NCBI GenBank assembly: GCA_902565895.1
Contig: CACFGV010000021.1
Span: 1 to 34,167 of the forward strand
DNA: 34,167 nt
From: K189A clade bacterium
GTDB taxonomy: Bacteria > Pseudomonadota > Gammaproteobacteria > Pseudomonadales > Azotimanducaceae
Direction of reading: 5' to 3'
Below are positions 23,945 through 33,107 of the stretch, piece by piece (position 1 is the first letter of the stretch; each line of letters starts with the position of its first letter). The translations under genes and the position numbers were made by a program. The notes beneath the pieces are model-generated. The model saw only the letters and a program-made list of their open reading frames with translations. It had not been told where the DNA came from and searched no databases.

Positions 23945-26923
23945 ATGTTTATAAAATTACGCGTATTCGCGTCGGCGTTTGTGTGTGCGTTGATCCTTAA
24001 CCCAGCTTGGGCTGAGGAAGACTCGAGCACTAAGCGTATAGAAGACGTTGTGGTTTACGGTGATCGAATCGAATCCACAGTATCAGACACATCGATTTCC
24101 ATTACGGCTATGAATGAAGATTTCCTTATGGACATGGGCATTCAGGGTCCGAACGAGATGGTCAACTACATACCGGCAACAACCCGAACAGACTGGGACA
24201 TTAAAATCCGCGGAATCGGGCGTAACTTCCGAGGCCTGGGCGGTGACCCTGGGGTTGGAACTTACTACAACGGCATTTACTCGCCTGATTTTGGTATTGC
24301 ATCGACTGAAGGCGGCCTCTACGACATTCAGCGGATTGAGGTACTGCGTGGGCCCCAGGGTACGCTCTACGGGCGGAACTCTATTGGCGGCGTTGTCAAC
24401 TACGTCACCAATCCAGCTAACCACGACGAGTTCGAAGCGCAAGTGCGCTGGGTAGGTGGGCAGTACAACACCTCAGAAGGCTATGCTGTCCTAAGTGGGC
24501 CGATAAATGACACCCTGGCCTATCGTTTGAATATGTCAAAGCGAACCAGCGACGGTCGCATCGAAGGTATGGGTGATTCCGAGGATATGGAAGCCGCGAA
24601 TGACGCTAACTTTGCGTTGACTTTGGATTGGAAGATCTCAGACACCATGAGCTTGAACTTCCGAGCTAACGACCGCGAATCCGAAGCGCCTCGTAACTTT
24701 GGTAACGGCGGACACGGCATTCTAAGCGAAGGCCCTTGTATTAACGCGAATGTGCTAAAGATTACTAGCCTCGATCAGTGTGATCCGCAGTACCGAGTAT
24801 CCCGAGACACCAACTACTACGCTCGTGGTTTGCGCGCTGTTGAGGCCGATGACCCGGCCGCGAAGTATCCTTTCCGGCATCCGGTAACGGGTGAAACCCA
24901 GTGGGCTGCTTACAAGCGTCCTGGTGTCGATCCAGTCATCTGGCCATATACGCCATCACCGAACTACGGTAATGCAAATGTGGCCGCCTACGATGGCGGC
25001 GATAACGCCAAGCCTGAATTCAAGTCGTTAACCAATAACGAGGTTAATGAAATATTTGATCATAACTCAGCGAACATTGTTTTCGACTGGGACATCAACG
25101 ATCGCGTGTCGCTGAAGTATCTGACGAACTATCAGAATTTTTTGTACTACTTTAATCGTGACAACGACTTCTCCGACAGTGAGTTCTCTAACTTGGGTGA
25201 TACCGTAGACGAATCGGTATGGTCGCTTTCTCATGAGCTGCGGGTGTTCTGGAGCTTGGGTGATCGCTGGACTGCAACCTCTGGGTTGTACTATTTCAAG
25301 GAAGATCGAGACCAGTTGTACGGGATTCGTAACCGCATACCGATGATCAATCAAGCGACCAATTATGGAACGGATGCAATTCCCGACCACGTGATTTCGG
25401 CATTGGCTTTGGTGGGCTGGAATCTGCCAGCGTGCTTCGACTGGAAAACCGCGGAGGTCGGTGCTGCCGGCGGTTATGGGCGATACTGTGGCGACGACGG
25501 TCGCGCATTCAGCATCACTAATGACATTGGGGCGGTCTATGAGCACGACAACAACGTTAGGACTACCAACCAAGCGTTTTATACTCAAGGTGATTATCAA
25601 ATCAGTGACACCCTGAGCGTTACCTTAGGTGTTCGTTATTCCGAAGATTCCCGGGATGCTAGGGAAGCGCGTGGTGGCTATTCTGAGCTAGCGGCAGACT
25701 CCTACCCATGGCTTAATGCAGTACTTGCAGGCGTTGCCGGGGCTGCCGGTGATGACGCGCTCGCGGCTGGGTTGATGGGTGAGGGTGTCACGCCATTGGC
25801 GGCGTTAAATGTTGCCATGGGTGCTGCAACACTTACGGGTGACCCGCTTAACCCGATTGCGCCTACCTGTGCTTTGGGTAGCACCGAATGTGCCAATCCA
25901 CTGCGGTTAGGCGGTATTCCGATATCTTTCGGTAGCCGTATTGGTGGCAGTTACAGTACTAAAAACACCAGTTTCCGAGTGAACTTCAACTGGGAACCAA
26001 GCCCTGACCATCTAATTTATGCAGGATTGACGTCCAGCTACCGTGCCGGTGGCTTCAACATGGGTGGTTCTGATAACCGCGTGTATATAGATGGAACGGG
26101 TTCTTTAGTGTTCTACGGCGACGAGAAGCTAAAGGCTTACGAAATTGGCTTTAAGAGCGCATTCTTTGACGGTCGCGCTCAAGTGACAGGGGCAGTCTAT
26201 TACTATGATTACAGGGACTACCAAGATCACGTAGAGACATGGGAAACCTCGAGCGGTGACTTTGATCTACCGGTGGGCATTGAACCGCCAGCGGGACGCG
26301 GCCCTGTAGAAATGACGGATAACATTCCGAAAGCTCACAACGCTGGTTTCGAAATCGATGGCGTAATGCTGTTGACCGACAATCTGAGTATTGGTGGTAA
26401 CTACAGCTACACCGAGTCGGTATACGACACAGCCTATTCCGTGTTCAATGAAAATGATCCGCGTTACCCGCGCGAGATTTTTGGCGGTGACCTTAATCAA
26501 GACCCCTGCTTGGCAACGGATGCCACGAAGGATCTTTACTGCCTACAGGTAAATGGGGTTCAGTTGTCCGGCATACCAAAGCATAAGGCAACGGGCTGGG
26601 CGTCATACCAGTGGGTGTTGGATTCGGGCACCTTGACCTGGTACGGATCGGTTGCCTATACCGGCGAGTACTTCACCAATACGTTCGCGAGACCATGGGA
26701 TGAAGTGCCTGAGCGTCATCGTGTCGATACTCGGTTGTCCTTTGACTCCGCAGATCAGCGTTGGAGCGCGTCTGTGTTCGTGGACAACGTATTGGACGAT
26801 ACGTTCTTGCGTTGGTCTGACATGGAAGGGCGTCGCTCTGGCCATGGCAGCAACTTCCCACAACGAGTTGTCGCTTTGGCACCTCGCTACATGGGTGTTG
26901 AGTTCGTTTACAACTTCTTGTAA
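23945..26923 (+). CDS. TonB-dependent outer-membrane receptor
   Basis: This 992-aa protein has a signal peptide (cleavage near AWA-EE, residue 23), a short region ending EDVVVYGDR where a TonB-box-like segment is expected, and then a plug domain with RGPQGTLYGRNSIGGVVNYVT near residues 135-160. The rest is beta-barrel. The C-terminus ends VEFVYNFL, so the last residue is Leu after the usual aromatic. Four pairs of closely spaced cysteines in predicted external loops (near bases 24735-24780, 25433-25490, 25867-25890 and 26507-26540) may form disulfides. An Ala/Gly-rich insertion at residues about 580-650 is unusual. It belongs to the broad marine type related to CirA/FecA-like receptors and imports an unidentified ligand. 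No siderophore-specific feature is seen. Confidence 0.95.
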   Translation: MFIKLRVFASAFVCALILNPAWAEEDSSTKRIEDVVVYGDRIESTVSDTSISITAMNEDFLMDMGIQGPNEMVNYIPATTRTDWDIKIRGIGRNFRGLGGDPGVGTYYNGIYSPDFGIASTEGGLYDIQRIEVLRGPQGTLYGRNSIGGVVNYVTNPANHDEFEAQVRWVGGQYNTSEGYAVLSGPINDTLAYRLNMSKRTSDGRIEGMGDSEDMEAANDANFALTLDWKISDTMSLNFRANDRESEAPRNFGNGGHGILSEGPCINANVLKITSLDQCDPQYRVSRDTNYYARGLRAVEADDPAAKYPFRHPVTGETQWAAYKRPGVDPVIWPYTPSPNYGNANVAAYDGGDNAKPEFKSLTNNEVNEIFDHNSANIVFDWDINDRVSLKYLTNYQNFLYYFNRDNDFSDSEFSNLGDTVDESVWSLSHELRVFWSLGDRWTATSGLYYFKEDRDQLYGIRNRIPMINQATNYGTDAIPDHVISALALVGWNLPACFDWKTAEVGAAGGYGRYCGDDGRAFSITNDIGAVYEHDNNVRTTNQAFYTQGDYQISDTLSVTLGVRYSEDSRDAREARGGYSELAADSYPWLNAVLAGVAGAAGDDALAAGLMGEGVTPLAALNVAMGAATLTGDPLNPIAPTCALGSTECANPLRLGGIPISFGSRIGGSYSTKNTSFRVNFNWEPSPDHLIYAGLTSSYRAGGFNMGGSDNRVYIDGTGSLVFYGDEKLKAYEIGFKSAFFDGRAQVTGAVYYYDYRDYQDHVETWETSSGDFDLPVGIEPPAGRGPVEMTDNIPKAHNAGFEIDGVMLLTDNLSIGGNYSYTESVYDTAYSVFNENDPRYPREIFGGDLNQDPCLATDATKDLYCLQVNGVQLSGIPKHKATGWASYQWVLDSGTLTWYGSVAYTGEYFTNTFARPWDEVPERHRVDTRLSFDSADQRWSASVFVDNVLDDTFLRWSDMEGRRSGHGSNFPQRVVALAPRYMGVEFVYNFL

Positions 26924-26942
26924 CCCCAGCTCGACGTGAACT

Positions 26943-26973
26943 AAAAAGGCGCACAATCGTGCGCCTTTTTTTT
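26943..26973. terminator. Strong bidirectional intrinsic terminator
   Basis: A perfect 7-bp stem GGCGCAC/GTGCGCC (26948-26954 and 26959-26965) with loop AATC is followed by eight T on the plus strand and preceded by five A, which give a T run on the minus strand. It ends the receptor transcript 20 bases after the stop codon and can also stop minus-strand transcripts arriving from the dehydrogenase genes. Confidence 0.93.
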
Positions 26974-27170
26974 GCCTGCAACATGGGTCAAAAAGCGTGA
27001 GCTGCTGTTGAAAGACACCACATCCAGCGAATAAAACACACTGTAACCGCCGTGGATTGCAGCTGTTGATGCTTTGACAGACAAGTAATTGAAGCTCGTC
27101 CGCCTTGTTACGCGGACCGTAAAGGTGCTGAATGTTGTTACTTGGTTTGCCGCAACGCCAAAAAGTACCG

Positions 27171-28220
27171 CTAAACAGCCAGGGACGTGCTGAAATCCGG
27201 TACGCCTTCCCAGCGCCCTGGATTCGTTGAGCGTAAGACGGCGATCGTTTTAATAACCTCTGGGTTAGCGAGTCCCCACGGCGCCTTGCCTGTTAGGACG
27301 CGGATTATGTTTTCTGCTTGCCGAATAGGGCACTCTTCCAAGAACGTTGGCGAGAAACCGGCCAGATGTGGGGTAACGATCGCATTTGGTAGAGCCAGAA
27401 GTGGGTCGTGGGATTCCACGGGTTCAATTTCAGTAACGTCCAAACCAGCGGCCTCAATCGTTCCAGCTTGAAGTGCTGATGCCAGGGCATTGCCATCTAT
27501 CACCGGTCCGCGCGCTGTGTTGACCAAAATAGCGGTGGGCTTCATGAGTTTTAAAGTGTCTTCGTTAATCAGGTGACGAGTCTCGTCTGTTAACGCTGTA
27601 TGAATCGATACATAGTCCGATTCACCAAGGAGCGTCTCTAGCGAAACCAACTCCACACCATAAAGGTCTGCGGTGGTTTGGGGTACATAGGGGTCATGGG
27701 CAATGATTCGCGTCGGCCCAAAGCTTCGTATGCGCGTTGCGAAGGCTCGGCCGATATCGCCAAAGCCGATGATTCCCACCGTATGCCCAGCGATGCGGCG
27801 CACCGTTTTCATGTACTCAACGGTCAGTTTGCCGTTGCTTCGCCACGCGCCCTCTTTAGTGGAGCGCACACTGTCATAAAGTCTTCGGGTTAATCCCAGC
27901 ATCATGGCAACTGCATGGTCAGCCACCTCTGCGGTGTTAACACCGGGTACGTTGCATGCCAGTACGCCGAGTTCTGTCGCCGCATCCAGATCAATTGAGT
28001 CCACGCCCACACCCATACGGCTAACAACTTTTAACTTAGGACAGGCCTGCAACACCTTGCGCGAGGTCAGCGGCATAACACCGACCTGTGCGGCGTCAGC
28101 GTCTTTCAACAGTTCGATCAAGTCGTCCTCTGACTTACATTTGCCTTCGACCACCTCAAAGCCCGCGGCCGCAAAGAGATCAACTCGATTAAAAGGGGTG
28201 GATTGAAGTGCTACTTTCAT
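27171..28220 (-). CDS. D-isomer-specific 2-hydroxyacid dehydrogenase (phosphoglycerate-dehydrogenase-like)
   Basis: The ATG at 28220 (MKVALQSTPFNRVDL) is preferred to a TTG two codons earlier because AAGAG lies about nine bases before it. The product is 349 aa. The NAD-binding motif is GIIGFGDIGRAF near residue 150. The catalytic triad is visible as Arg in NTARGPV, Glu in DVTEIEP and His in TPHLAGF. Enzymes of this family reduce 2-oxoacids to D-2-hydroxyacids or act in reverse. There is no C-terminal ACT domain, so it is not a full serine-pathway SerA. It follows a Gfo/Idh/MocA oxidoreductase on the same strand with a 117-base gap. The C-terminal tail after the last helix is somewhat longer than usual. 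Confidence 0.9.
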   Translation of the reverse strand: MKVALQSTPFNRVDLFAAAGFEVVEGKCKSEDDLIELLKDADAAQVGVMPLTSRKVLQACPKLKVVSRMGVGVDSIDLDAATELGVLACNVPGVNTAEVADHAVAMMLGLTRRLYDSVRSTKEGAWRSNGKLTVEYMKTVRRIAGHTVGIIGFGDIGRAFATRIRSFGPTRIIAHDPYVPQTTADLYGVELVSLETLLGESDYVSIHTALTDETRHLINEDTLKLMKPTAILVNTARGPVIDGNALASALQAGTIEAAGLDVTEIEPVESHDPLLALPNAIVTPHLAGFSPTFLEECPIRQAENIIRVLTGKAPWGLANPEVIKTIAVLRSTNPGRWEGVPDFSTSLAV

Positions 28221-28337
28221 AAACAACGCTCTTGATTAAAAGTTAACGGTACTTGGGGCGGGAGTTTTCGCCGTGCGGGCTAATATTCATAAATCTACCT
28301 ACGAAAGCCCCGGTGCGGTGGAGTCTGTGTCACGGGT

Positions 28338-29354
28338 TTACCAGACTTTCTCCCAGCGTCCTGATTCTATTGACCGATAGAGTGCCAGTGCCGTGCGAAG
28401 CTCTCCTAGTGCGTAGGCTGGCGTCGCGGCCATGGTCTTGGCATCAAGCACAACCTCAGAAAAATCCTTGAGCTCTGCACCATAAGAGTTGATTTTGCCC
28501 TCGACGGCATTCATCACTACACGTCCTTTAGGATGATCAGGATTAAACAGTATCAATTCACCGTTACGGCCGCCGGTAATTTGAATCTCGCCTTCGGTAC
28601 CCGTAATGCGAAACATCTCTACTGGCCCAGGCGCATATAAAACGTTTTGACAGGCCAGGGTTGCAACGCTGCCGTTTTCGAACTTTAGCAACAGTCGGGA
28701 CCAAGACTCGCCTTGCATTTGCGGAATATGACGTCCTGCGACACCAATGACTTCATCCACCTCGCCCATCATCATGCGAAGCGGTCGGATCCAGTGCGCG
28801 CCGCCGTCAATGGTGACCCCTCCACCTGCCTTAGCCAGATTGTACCGCCATGGCAAGGGCTCACGGACGTCATTCGCAACCCGATCATAAAAGTTGCCGC
28901 TGGCGCTAATAATGTCGCCGATTGCACCTGCGTCCATAAGTTCTCGAGCCTTGATTACATCGCTCCAGTACTGGGCCTGCTCTGCAACCATAAAAACCTT
29001 ATCCACGCGATTGCTTGCCGCTAAAATGCGCTCCGCGCTCTGTAGGGTGTGTGCAATCGGTTTTTCTAGAAGCACATGCTTTGCCGCAGCAAAACATTGC
29101 AGCGCCGCGAACTCGTGAAGGTCATGAGGCAGCATGATGTCTACTGCGTCAAAGCTGCCTTTTTGTAGAGCCTCTTGTAAGTCGGTATACGCGTGAGCGC
29201 CAGTTTGCTCTGCCATCGCCTTGGCATTCGTTGAGTTAGTATCCACAACCGTTGTGACATCAATCCGAGTCGCGATTTGCTTGATCCCCTGCCAGTGGGC
29301 CTGGGCAATGCCACCGCAACCAATGAGCGCTAGTTTCAGCCTGCTCTGTGTCAT
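28338..29354 (-). CDS. Gfo/Idh/MocA-family oxidoreductase
   Basis: The ATG at 29354 places the NAD(P)-binding motif LALIGCGGIAQAH at residues about 8-20; an upstream GTG at 29363 is possible. The product is 338 aa. The signature EKPIAHT near residue 100 is the characteristic Glu-Lys-Pro of the family, and the C-terminal domain contains GGGVTIDGGAHWIRPL with the catalytic-region His. Members oxidise or reduce sugars, inositols and related polyols or amino-sugar derivatives with a nicotinamide cofactor. The neighbouring D-2-hydroxyacid dehydrogenase suggests a shared catabolic route. The substrate cannot be named from sequence. Confidence 0.92.
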   Translation of the reverse strand: MTQSRLKLALIGCGGIAQAHWQGIKQIATRIDVTTVVDTNSTNAKAMAEQTGAHAYTDLQEALQKGSFDAVDIMLPHDLHEFAALQCFAAAKHVLLEKPIAHTLQSAERILAASNRVDKVFMVAEQAQYWSDVIKARELMDAGAIGDIISASGNFYDRVANDVREPLPWRYNLAKAGGGVTIDGGAHWIRPLRMMMGEVDEVIGVAGRHIPQMQGESWSRLLLKFENGSVATLACQNVLYAPGPVEMFRITGTEGEIQITGGRNGELILFNPDHPKGRVVMNAVEGKINSYGAELKDFSEVVLDAKTMAATPAYALGELRTALALYRSIESGRWEKVW

Positions 29355-29363
29355 ACACCCCAC

Positions 29364-29749
29364 TTAAAAGTGATCAGCAATACCGTGCTAAGCCTTTCGA
29401 TTAAATAATGTCCATCGCCAAGCAGTGACTCCGGTTTACAATCCAGAAGAAACCTCAGTTTTAATATATTGGCCGTATTCCTCGGGCATCAGCCTCAGTA
29501 CCTGAACTTTGCCAGACAAAGCTCTCCAATAACGATGCAGAAACTTTTTGCTGCGGAAAACATTCGAGGTCAACCAAGGTCATCAGAAAGCACCTTTCAT
29601 AACGTGATTTATACACGATGCGGATTATAACCATAGGTCTGGCCTAGTGCCGGGAGCGTGCAGTGAAAGCCTGTCGCGAGCAAACACAGCTGGTGGTGCT
29701 TTTGAAAGTCCTCAGCGTTTCAAAAACTTTGACAAAGTCGTAAAAAAAC
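29364..29749. other. 386-base non-coding gap before the MATE gene
   Basis: No convincing gene is seen on either strand. On the minus strand an open stretch at 29436-29580 would encode about 47 codons ending LMPEEYGQYIKTEVSSGL, which faintly resembles the C-terminus of TctC-type periplasmic binding proteins; it lacks a start and a credible N-terminal part. A-T-rich sequence around 29609-29632 could hold promoter elements, but no clear pair was identified. No strong ribosome-binding site precedes the MATE ATG. Confidence 0.4.
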
Positions 29750-31111
29750 ATGCAACAGATAGATGCTGCGACGTATACGCAGGGCCCGGTCGGTCCTCAT
29801 CTCGTAAAAATGACGGGTTTCATGGTTTTTGGCATGGTGGCCATTATGGCCGCCAACCTAATAGAAACGGTTTATATAAGTTTTTTAGGCACCCAGGAGT
29901 TGGCTGCGCTGGGTTTCTCATTCCCGATCATCATGCTTATCCAAAGTACTGCGATGGGGTTGTCCGTTGGCGCATCATCGGTGGTTTCGCGAAAAATCGG
30001 CGAGGGCAAACACGACTTGGGCAGGCTGGTTGCAACACACTGCCTGCTTTTTTCACTGTTGTTATCTTTAGTGCTAATTATTGTTGTCTCCCCCAATCTT
30101 GCTGGGATTTTTGAATTGCTTGGCGCCCAGGAGAACGTACGTAATCTGGCAACGTCATATGTTGATCTTTGGTTTATAGGTTTGCCTTTCTTCGCCTTTG
30201 CCATGGTCGGTTCCTCTTTGATGCGAGCTATGGGTGATATAGCCCGGCCGGGGTACCTAATGGCGCTGGCCGCGTTGTTGCAGATTGTTTTTGCGCCAGC
30301 ACTTATTTTTGGGGTGAATGGGTTCTCGGGTTTCGGGCTTGCTGGCGCTGCACTGGCATTTGTAATAGCCAGAGTTATTGGTTTCGCTGTCTACATCTAT
30401 CTATTTTATAAAGATAAATTTCTGATTCTCTCAACGAAGTCATTCTACGCCTCTCTTAAGGAAGTGCTGGGCGTGGGTTTGCCTGCTATCGCAGCAAACA
30501 TTATTGGTCCTGTTACGATGACATTCGTTACGAAGATCGTTTCGACTTATGGTTCAGTTGCGGTTGCAGGGTTCACGCTGGCATCGCGAATTGAAACGAT
30601 GTTTGCGATGGTGCTCTGGTCGCTATCTATGAGTCTAGCACCGTTCATAGGACAGAATTGGGGTGCTGGCGCGTTCTCAAGGGTTAAGTACTCTTTCTCC
30701 TTGGCTAATCGATTCTCCTTCGCTTGGGGTATCGCGGCCTATGTCTTTTTGATGGTGTGCTCGCCATTCTTCCTAGAAATGGTTTCTGAAGATGCGGCGG
30801 TGGTAGCCGTTGCTCTGCAATATATGATGATCGCGCCGTTAGGAATGGCGGTAATGGGTATCGGTTCAAATGTGGGGAGCAGCTTTAATGCGCTCGGTAA
30901 ACCCATACCCCCCTTGCTGATCTCCAGTTGCCAGACGCTGTTGTTAACTGTGCCCCTATCATTGTTGGGCAATAATTTGTTTGGATTACCCGGCATTTTT
31001 TTAGGTGGCATCTTATCGATGTTTATTACCGCGATTGTAGGATGGTGTTGGTTTAACTCAGTGATAAATCCAAAGGCTCGTGCTGATCGAGCATTGGCTA
31101 AGACTACTTAA
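29750..31111 (+). CDS. MATE-family multidrug/organic cation exporter
   Basis: This 453-aa protein has the length and roughly twelve hydrophobic segments of MATE transporters. The first transmembrane region contains AANLIETVYISFLGTQELAA, matching the usual start of NorM/DinF-type members, followed by MGLSVGASSVVSRKIGEG, a strongly conserved loop. The second half repeats the pattern (LPAIAANIIGPVTMTFVTKI). MATE proteins export cationic drugs or metabolites in exchange for H+ or Na+. Which ion is used and what is exported cannot be read here. It lies upstream of a PhyH-like oxygenase on the same strand with a 273-base gap, and could export a product or toxic intermediate of that neighbourhood. 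Confidence 0.93.
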   Translation: MQQIDAATYTQGPVGPHLVKMTGFMVFGMVAIMAANLIETVYISFLGTQELAALGFSFPIIMLIQSTAMGLSVGASSVVSRKIGEGKHDLGRLVATHCLLFSLLLSLVLIIVVSPNLAGIFELLGAQENVRNLATSYVDLWFIGLPFFAFAMVGSSLMRAMGDIARPGYLMALAALLQIVFAPALIFGVNGFSGFGLAGAALAFVIARVIGFAVYIYLFYKDKFLILSTKSFYASLKEVLGVGLPAIAANIIGPVTMTFVTKIVSTYGSVAVAGFTLASRIETMFAMVLWSLSMSLAPFIGQNWGAGAFSRVKYSFSLANRFSFAWGIAAYVFLMVCSPFFLEMVSEDAAVVAVALQYMMIAPLGMAVMGIGSNVGSSFNALGKPIPPLLISSCQTLLLTVPLSLLGNNLFGLPGIFLGGILSMFITAIVGWCWFNSVINPKARADRALAKTT

Positions 31112-31384
31112 AAAAGGCAAAGCCAATAACTGTGCCGCAGGAAGGCCTTCCGCCTTCGTCTCGCTTTGCCGGTGGACTCGTTATCTTTGCTGCCCTCGAT
31201 CTTTTCGTGGAGCCAAAAATCTCCTGGCTTGGACTAAATTTTTGAAAGCAGTCGCAGTAACGGCCAGGGATCCTCACCTCTGTGGCGAATCCAGCAAATG
31301 TGCAGTTCTTGGAATTTTGTTCCCAGCGGGACAGCAGAATGCACTTATGCCATTATTTGAGTCGAAGTTTAGGGGAGTGTACTC

Positions 31385-32317
31385 ATGTCTAAACAAACAA
31401 CGATAACGGAGAGCCGTGGAGCGTCTCACTCCAGACATTCCAGTCGCAGCCAAGTGATTGCAGATTTGGGTCTGGAACAGTACGTCATGCAGCTTGAAGT
31501 TGACGGGCTTTGCGTTGTGCCACCCGAGGTTCATGGCGTGCCAATTGCGGTCTTCGATGAAATGGTCGAATTTCTGCTAAAGCGGTCCGCCAGTCTTGTT
31601 GGTTGCACTTTTAGCCTAGAACGCGGTCCTCATGCTGAGGTTACGTTTAAGTCAGATCAACAACGCTCTGGCTTGGCGGAAGATCCGTCGAAAATTACTC
31701 AATTTTTGATCCAGCAGTTAGGCAGTCAGCATAGGATGTTTCGCGATTTGGCGGTAAATCCGGTCGCGGTGGCCTTAATTAAACATATGATTGGTTCAAA
31801 AGTTACTCGATTCTCAAGCAATAATTCGTTTGTAAAGTGGCAGGGAGAATTCGGCTATGGGCCAAATCTGGGCCTGCATGCGGATCAATCAGCGGTTCCC
31901 TTACCTTGGGGTCGGACAGCCCTCACAGCTAATACGAATTGGTGTTTAACTGATTACACGCTGGAGGGCGGAGCTTTTGCCTACGTACCTGGCTCTCATC
32001 GTTTTGCGAGCAGGCCCACGTTTCCCAGTGCGGTGGCGCAAGCAGTCCCGGTTGAGGCCGCAAAAGGTTCTGTCATCGTGTTTCATGGTGCAACCTGGCA
32101 TGGTGCTTACCCCAGGAAAATTCCGGGCATGCGTATATCGATTGCTAATTATTATCGACACATGATGGTTAGCTCCCAAGAGGATTATCGCAACTCGTTT
32201 GACCGCGATTTAGCCAAGGACTGTGTCAATCCGGAGTTGTTTTGGGCCTTGTGTGGTTTTGACGATGAATTCCCATATTGTGAGCAATCCCAGCCTGTTC
32301 CGCGTATTTTAGATTGA
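31385..32317 (+). CDS. Phytanoyl-CoA dioxygenase (PhyH)-like Fe(II)/2-oxoglutarate oxygenase
   Basis: This 310-aa protein contains the facial iron triad of the PhyH group: His165 and Asp167 in LGLHADQS and His239 in ATWHGA. Arg250 in GMRIS lies where 2-oxoglutarate is usually held. GGAFAYVPGSHR is another family landmark. Family members hydroxylate fatty-acyl derivatives, ectoine, phosphonates and many secondary metabolites with O2, releasing CO2 and succinate. The first 25 residues are Ser/His/Arg-rich and probably flexible. GGGGAG lies about eight bases before the ATG. It is convergent with the DUF1330 gene. The substrate is unknown. Confidence 0.9.
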   Translation: MSKQTTITESRGASHSRHSSRSQVIADLGLEQYVMQLEVDGLCVVPPEVHGVPIAVFDEMVEFLLKRSASLVGCTFSLERGPHAEVTFKSDQQRSGLAEDPSKITQFLIQQLGSQHRMFRDLAVNPVAVALIKHMIGSKVTRFSSNNSFVKWQGEFGYGPNLGLHADQSAVPLPWGRTALTANTNWCLTDYTLEGGAFAYVPGSHRFASRPTFPSAVAQAVPVEAAKGSVIVFHGATWHGAYPRKIPGMRISIANYYRHMMVSSQEDYRNSFDRDLAKDCVNPELFWALCGFDDEFPYCEQSQPVPRILD

Positions 32318-32366
32318 ACAGTGTTTACAACTTACGAGCGCACCACGCGCTTGCTGTGACTAAGCA

Positions 32367-32795
32367 CTACGGCTGTCTGGCATCTAAGAGGTTCTGACGC
32401 GTCATAATCAATCTTGAGTCCTGCAGGGCCGCTCGCCTGTGTTCTCTGGCTGCTTGATATGCAGCTGTTGCCCTCATGGTCAGATACGCGCCCGTGTTGG
32501 GGTACCGCACTAAAGCCACCATGTCCCAAGTTTTCTCGGTCGGTCCAATCGGCATCTGTATGCCTTCGCCAGACCAGACCAATTCCGCCCCCACTTTTTT
32601 GCGTACCTCCGCAGATTCAGTGGTATACCGCGCGAATGCCTCAAGTCCCGTGCAATTGTTTAAAGAGGGATCAGCATAGTGTGCGCGCGGCCTGAGCTGC
32701 ATGAGGTTGACCATAACGATGGGTTCATTGTTGGTCAGCGCAAATGATTTCATTGCATCTAAGTTGTCTTGCGAAATTTCTAGGTGGGGCTGCAT
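32367..32795 (-). CDS. DUF1330-like dimeric alpha/beta-barrel protein
   Basis: This 142-aa product has the DUF1330 arrangement: PIVMVNLMQLRPRA near the start of the fold, GLEAFARYTTES, AELVWSGEG, and TWDMVALVRYPNTGAYLTM. DUF1330 proteins adopt a ferredoxin-like dimeric barrel and their functions are mostly unknown, though some relatives act on small aromatic or peroxide-reactive compounds. There is no signal peptide. It is convergent with the PhyH-like gene, with only 49 bases between the two ends. Confidence 0.8.
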   Translation of the reverse strand: MQPHLEISQDNLDAMKSFALTNNEPIVMVNLMQLRPRAHYADPSLNNCTGLEAFARYTTESAEVRKKVGAELVWSGEGIQMPIGPTEKTWDMVALVRYPNTGAYLTMRATAAYQAAREHRRAALQDSRLIMTRQNLLDARQP

Positions 32796-33107
32796 AACGT
32801 CCTACATTTTTTACCGACGGATTGTCTTGCGATTTGCATACTCGATTCAACCGCCCAGAGCCAATACTTTTCCAGGGCCTCATGCTCAAGCTAACCGATA
32901 AAGCGTAACGATATAGTCAAAGTGGAGTGCCAAGCCCAGAAGGTGGATTTATTTAGAGCAAGATTATTGGGATCGTGGGTTGCGGATAACTAGATCTTCA
33001 ATAATTTGTTTTCTTGGCTAAATTGATCGAACCAAGCGCAAACCCGCAGTTTAATTTGCTAACCTCAGCCCCAGCAAAGCTAAAAAGTTTATTGAGAGAT
33101 TACCGTA
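32796..33107. other. 312-base divergent region before the DUF305 gene
   Basis: No gene is seen here. It should carry promoters for the DUF1330 gene (minus) and the DUF305/LVIVD gene (plus). No -35/-10 pair with good match and spacing was found. GAGAGA about nine bases before the ATG at 33108 is a weak ribosome-binding site. Confidence 0.5.

Noticed and set aside
29647-30114. 155-codon plus-strand frame overlapping the MATE start
   Set aside because: It overlaps the conserved first half of the MATE protein in another frame and has no recognisable domain.
31140-31151. Perfect 12-base palindrome GGAAGGCCTTCC after the MATE gene
   Set aside because: There is no loop and no T run, so it is not a terminator; a single short palindrome can arise by chance.
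31080-31406. 108-codon frame between the MATE and PhyH-like genes
   Set aside because: It overlaps the ends of both genes and reads as random sequence, with no signal peptide or motif.
32338-32352. AGCGC/GCGCT inverted repeat between the PhyH-like and DUF1330 gene ends
   Set aside because: The stem is only five bases and no T run follows, so the terminator call is not supported.
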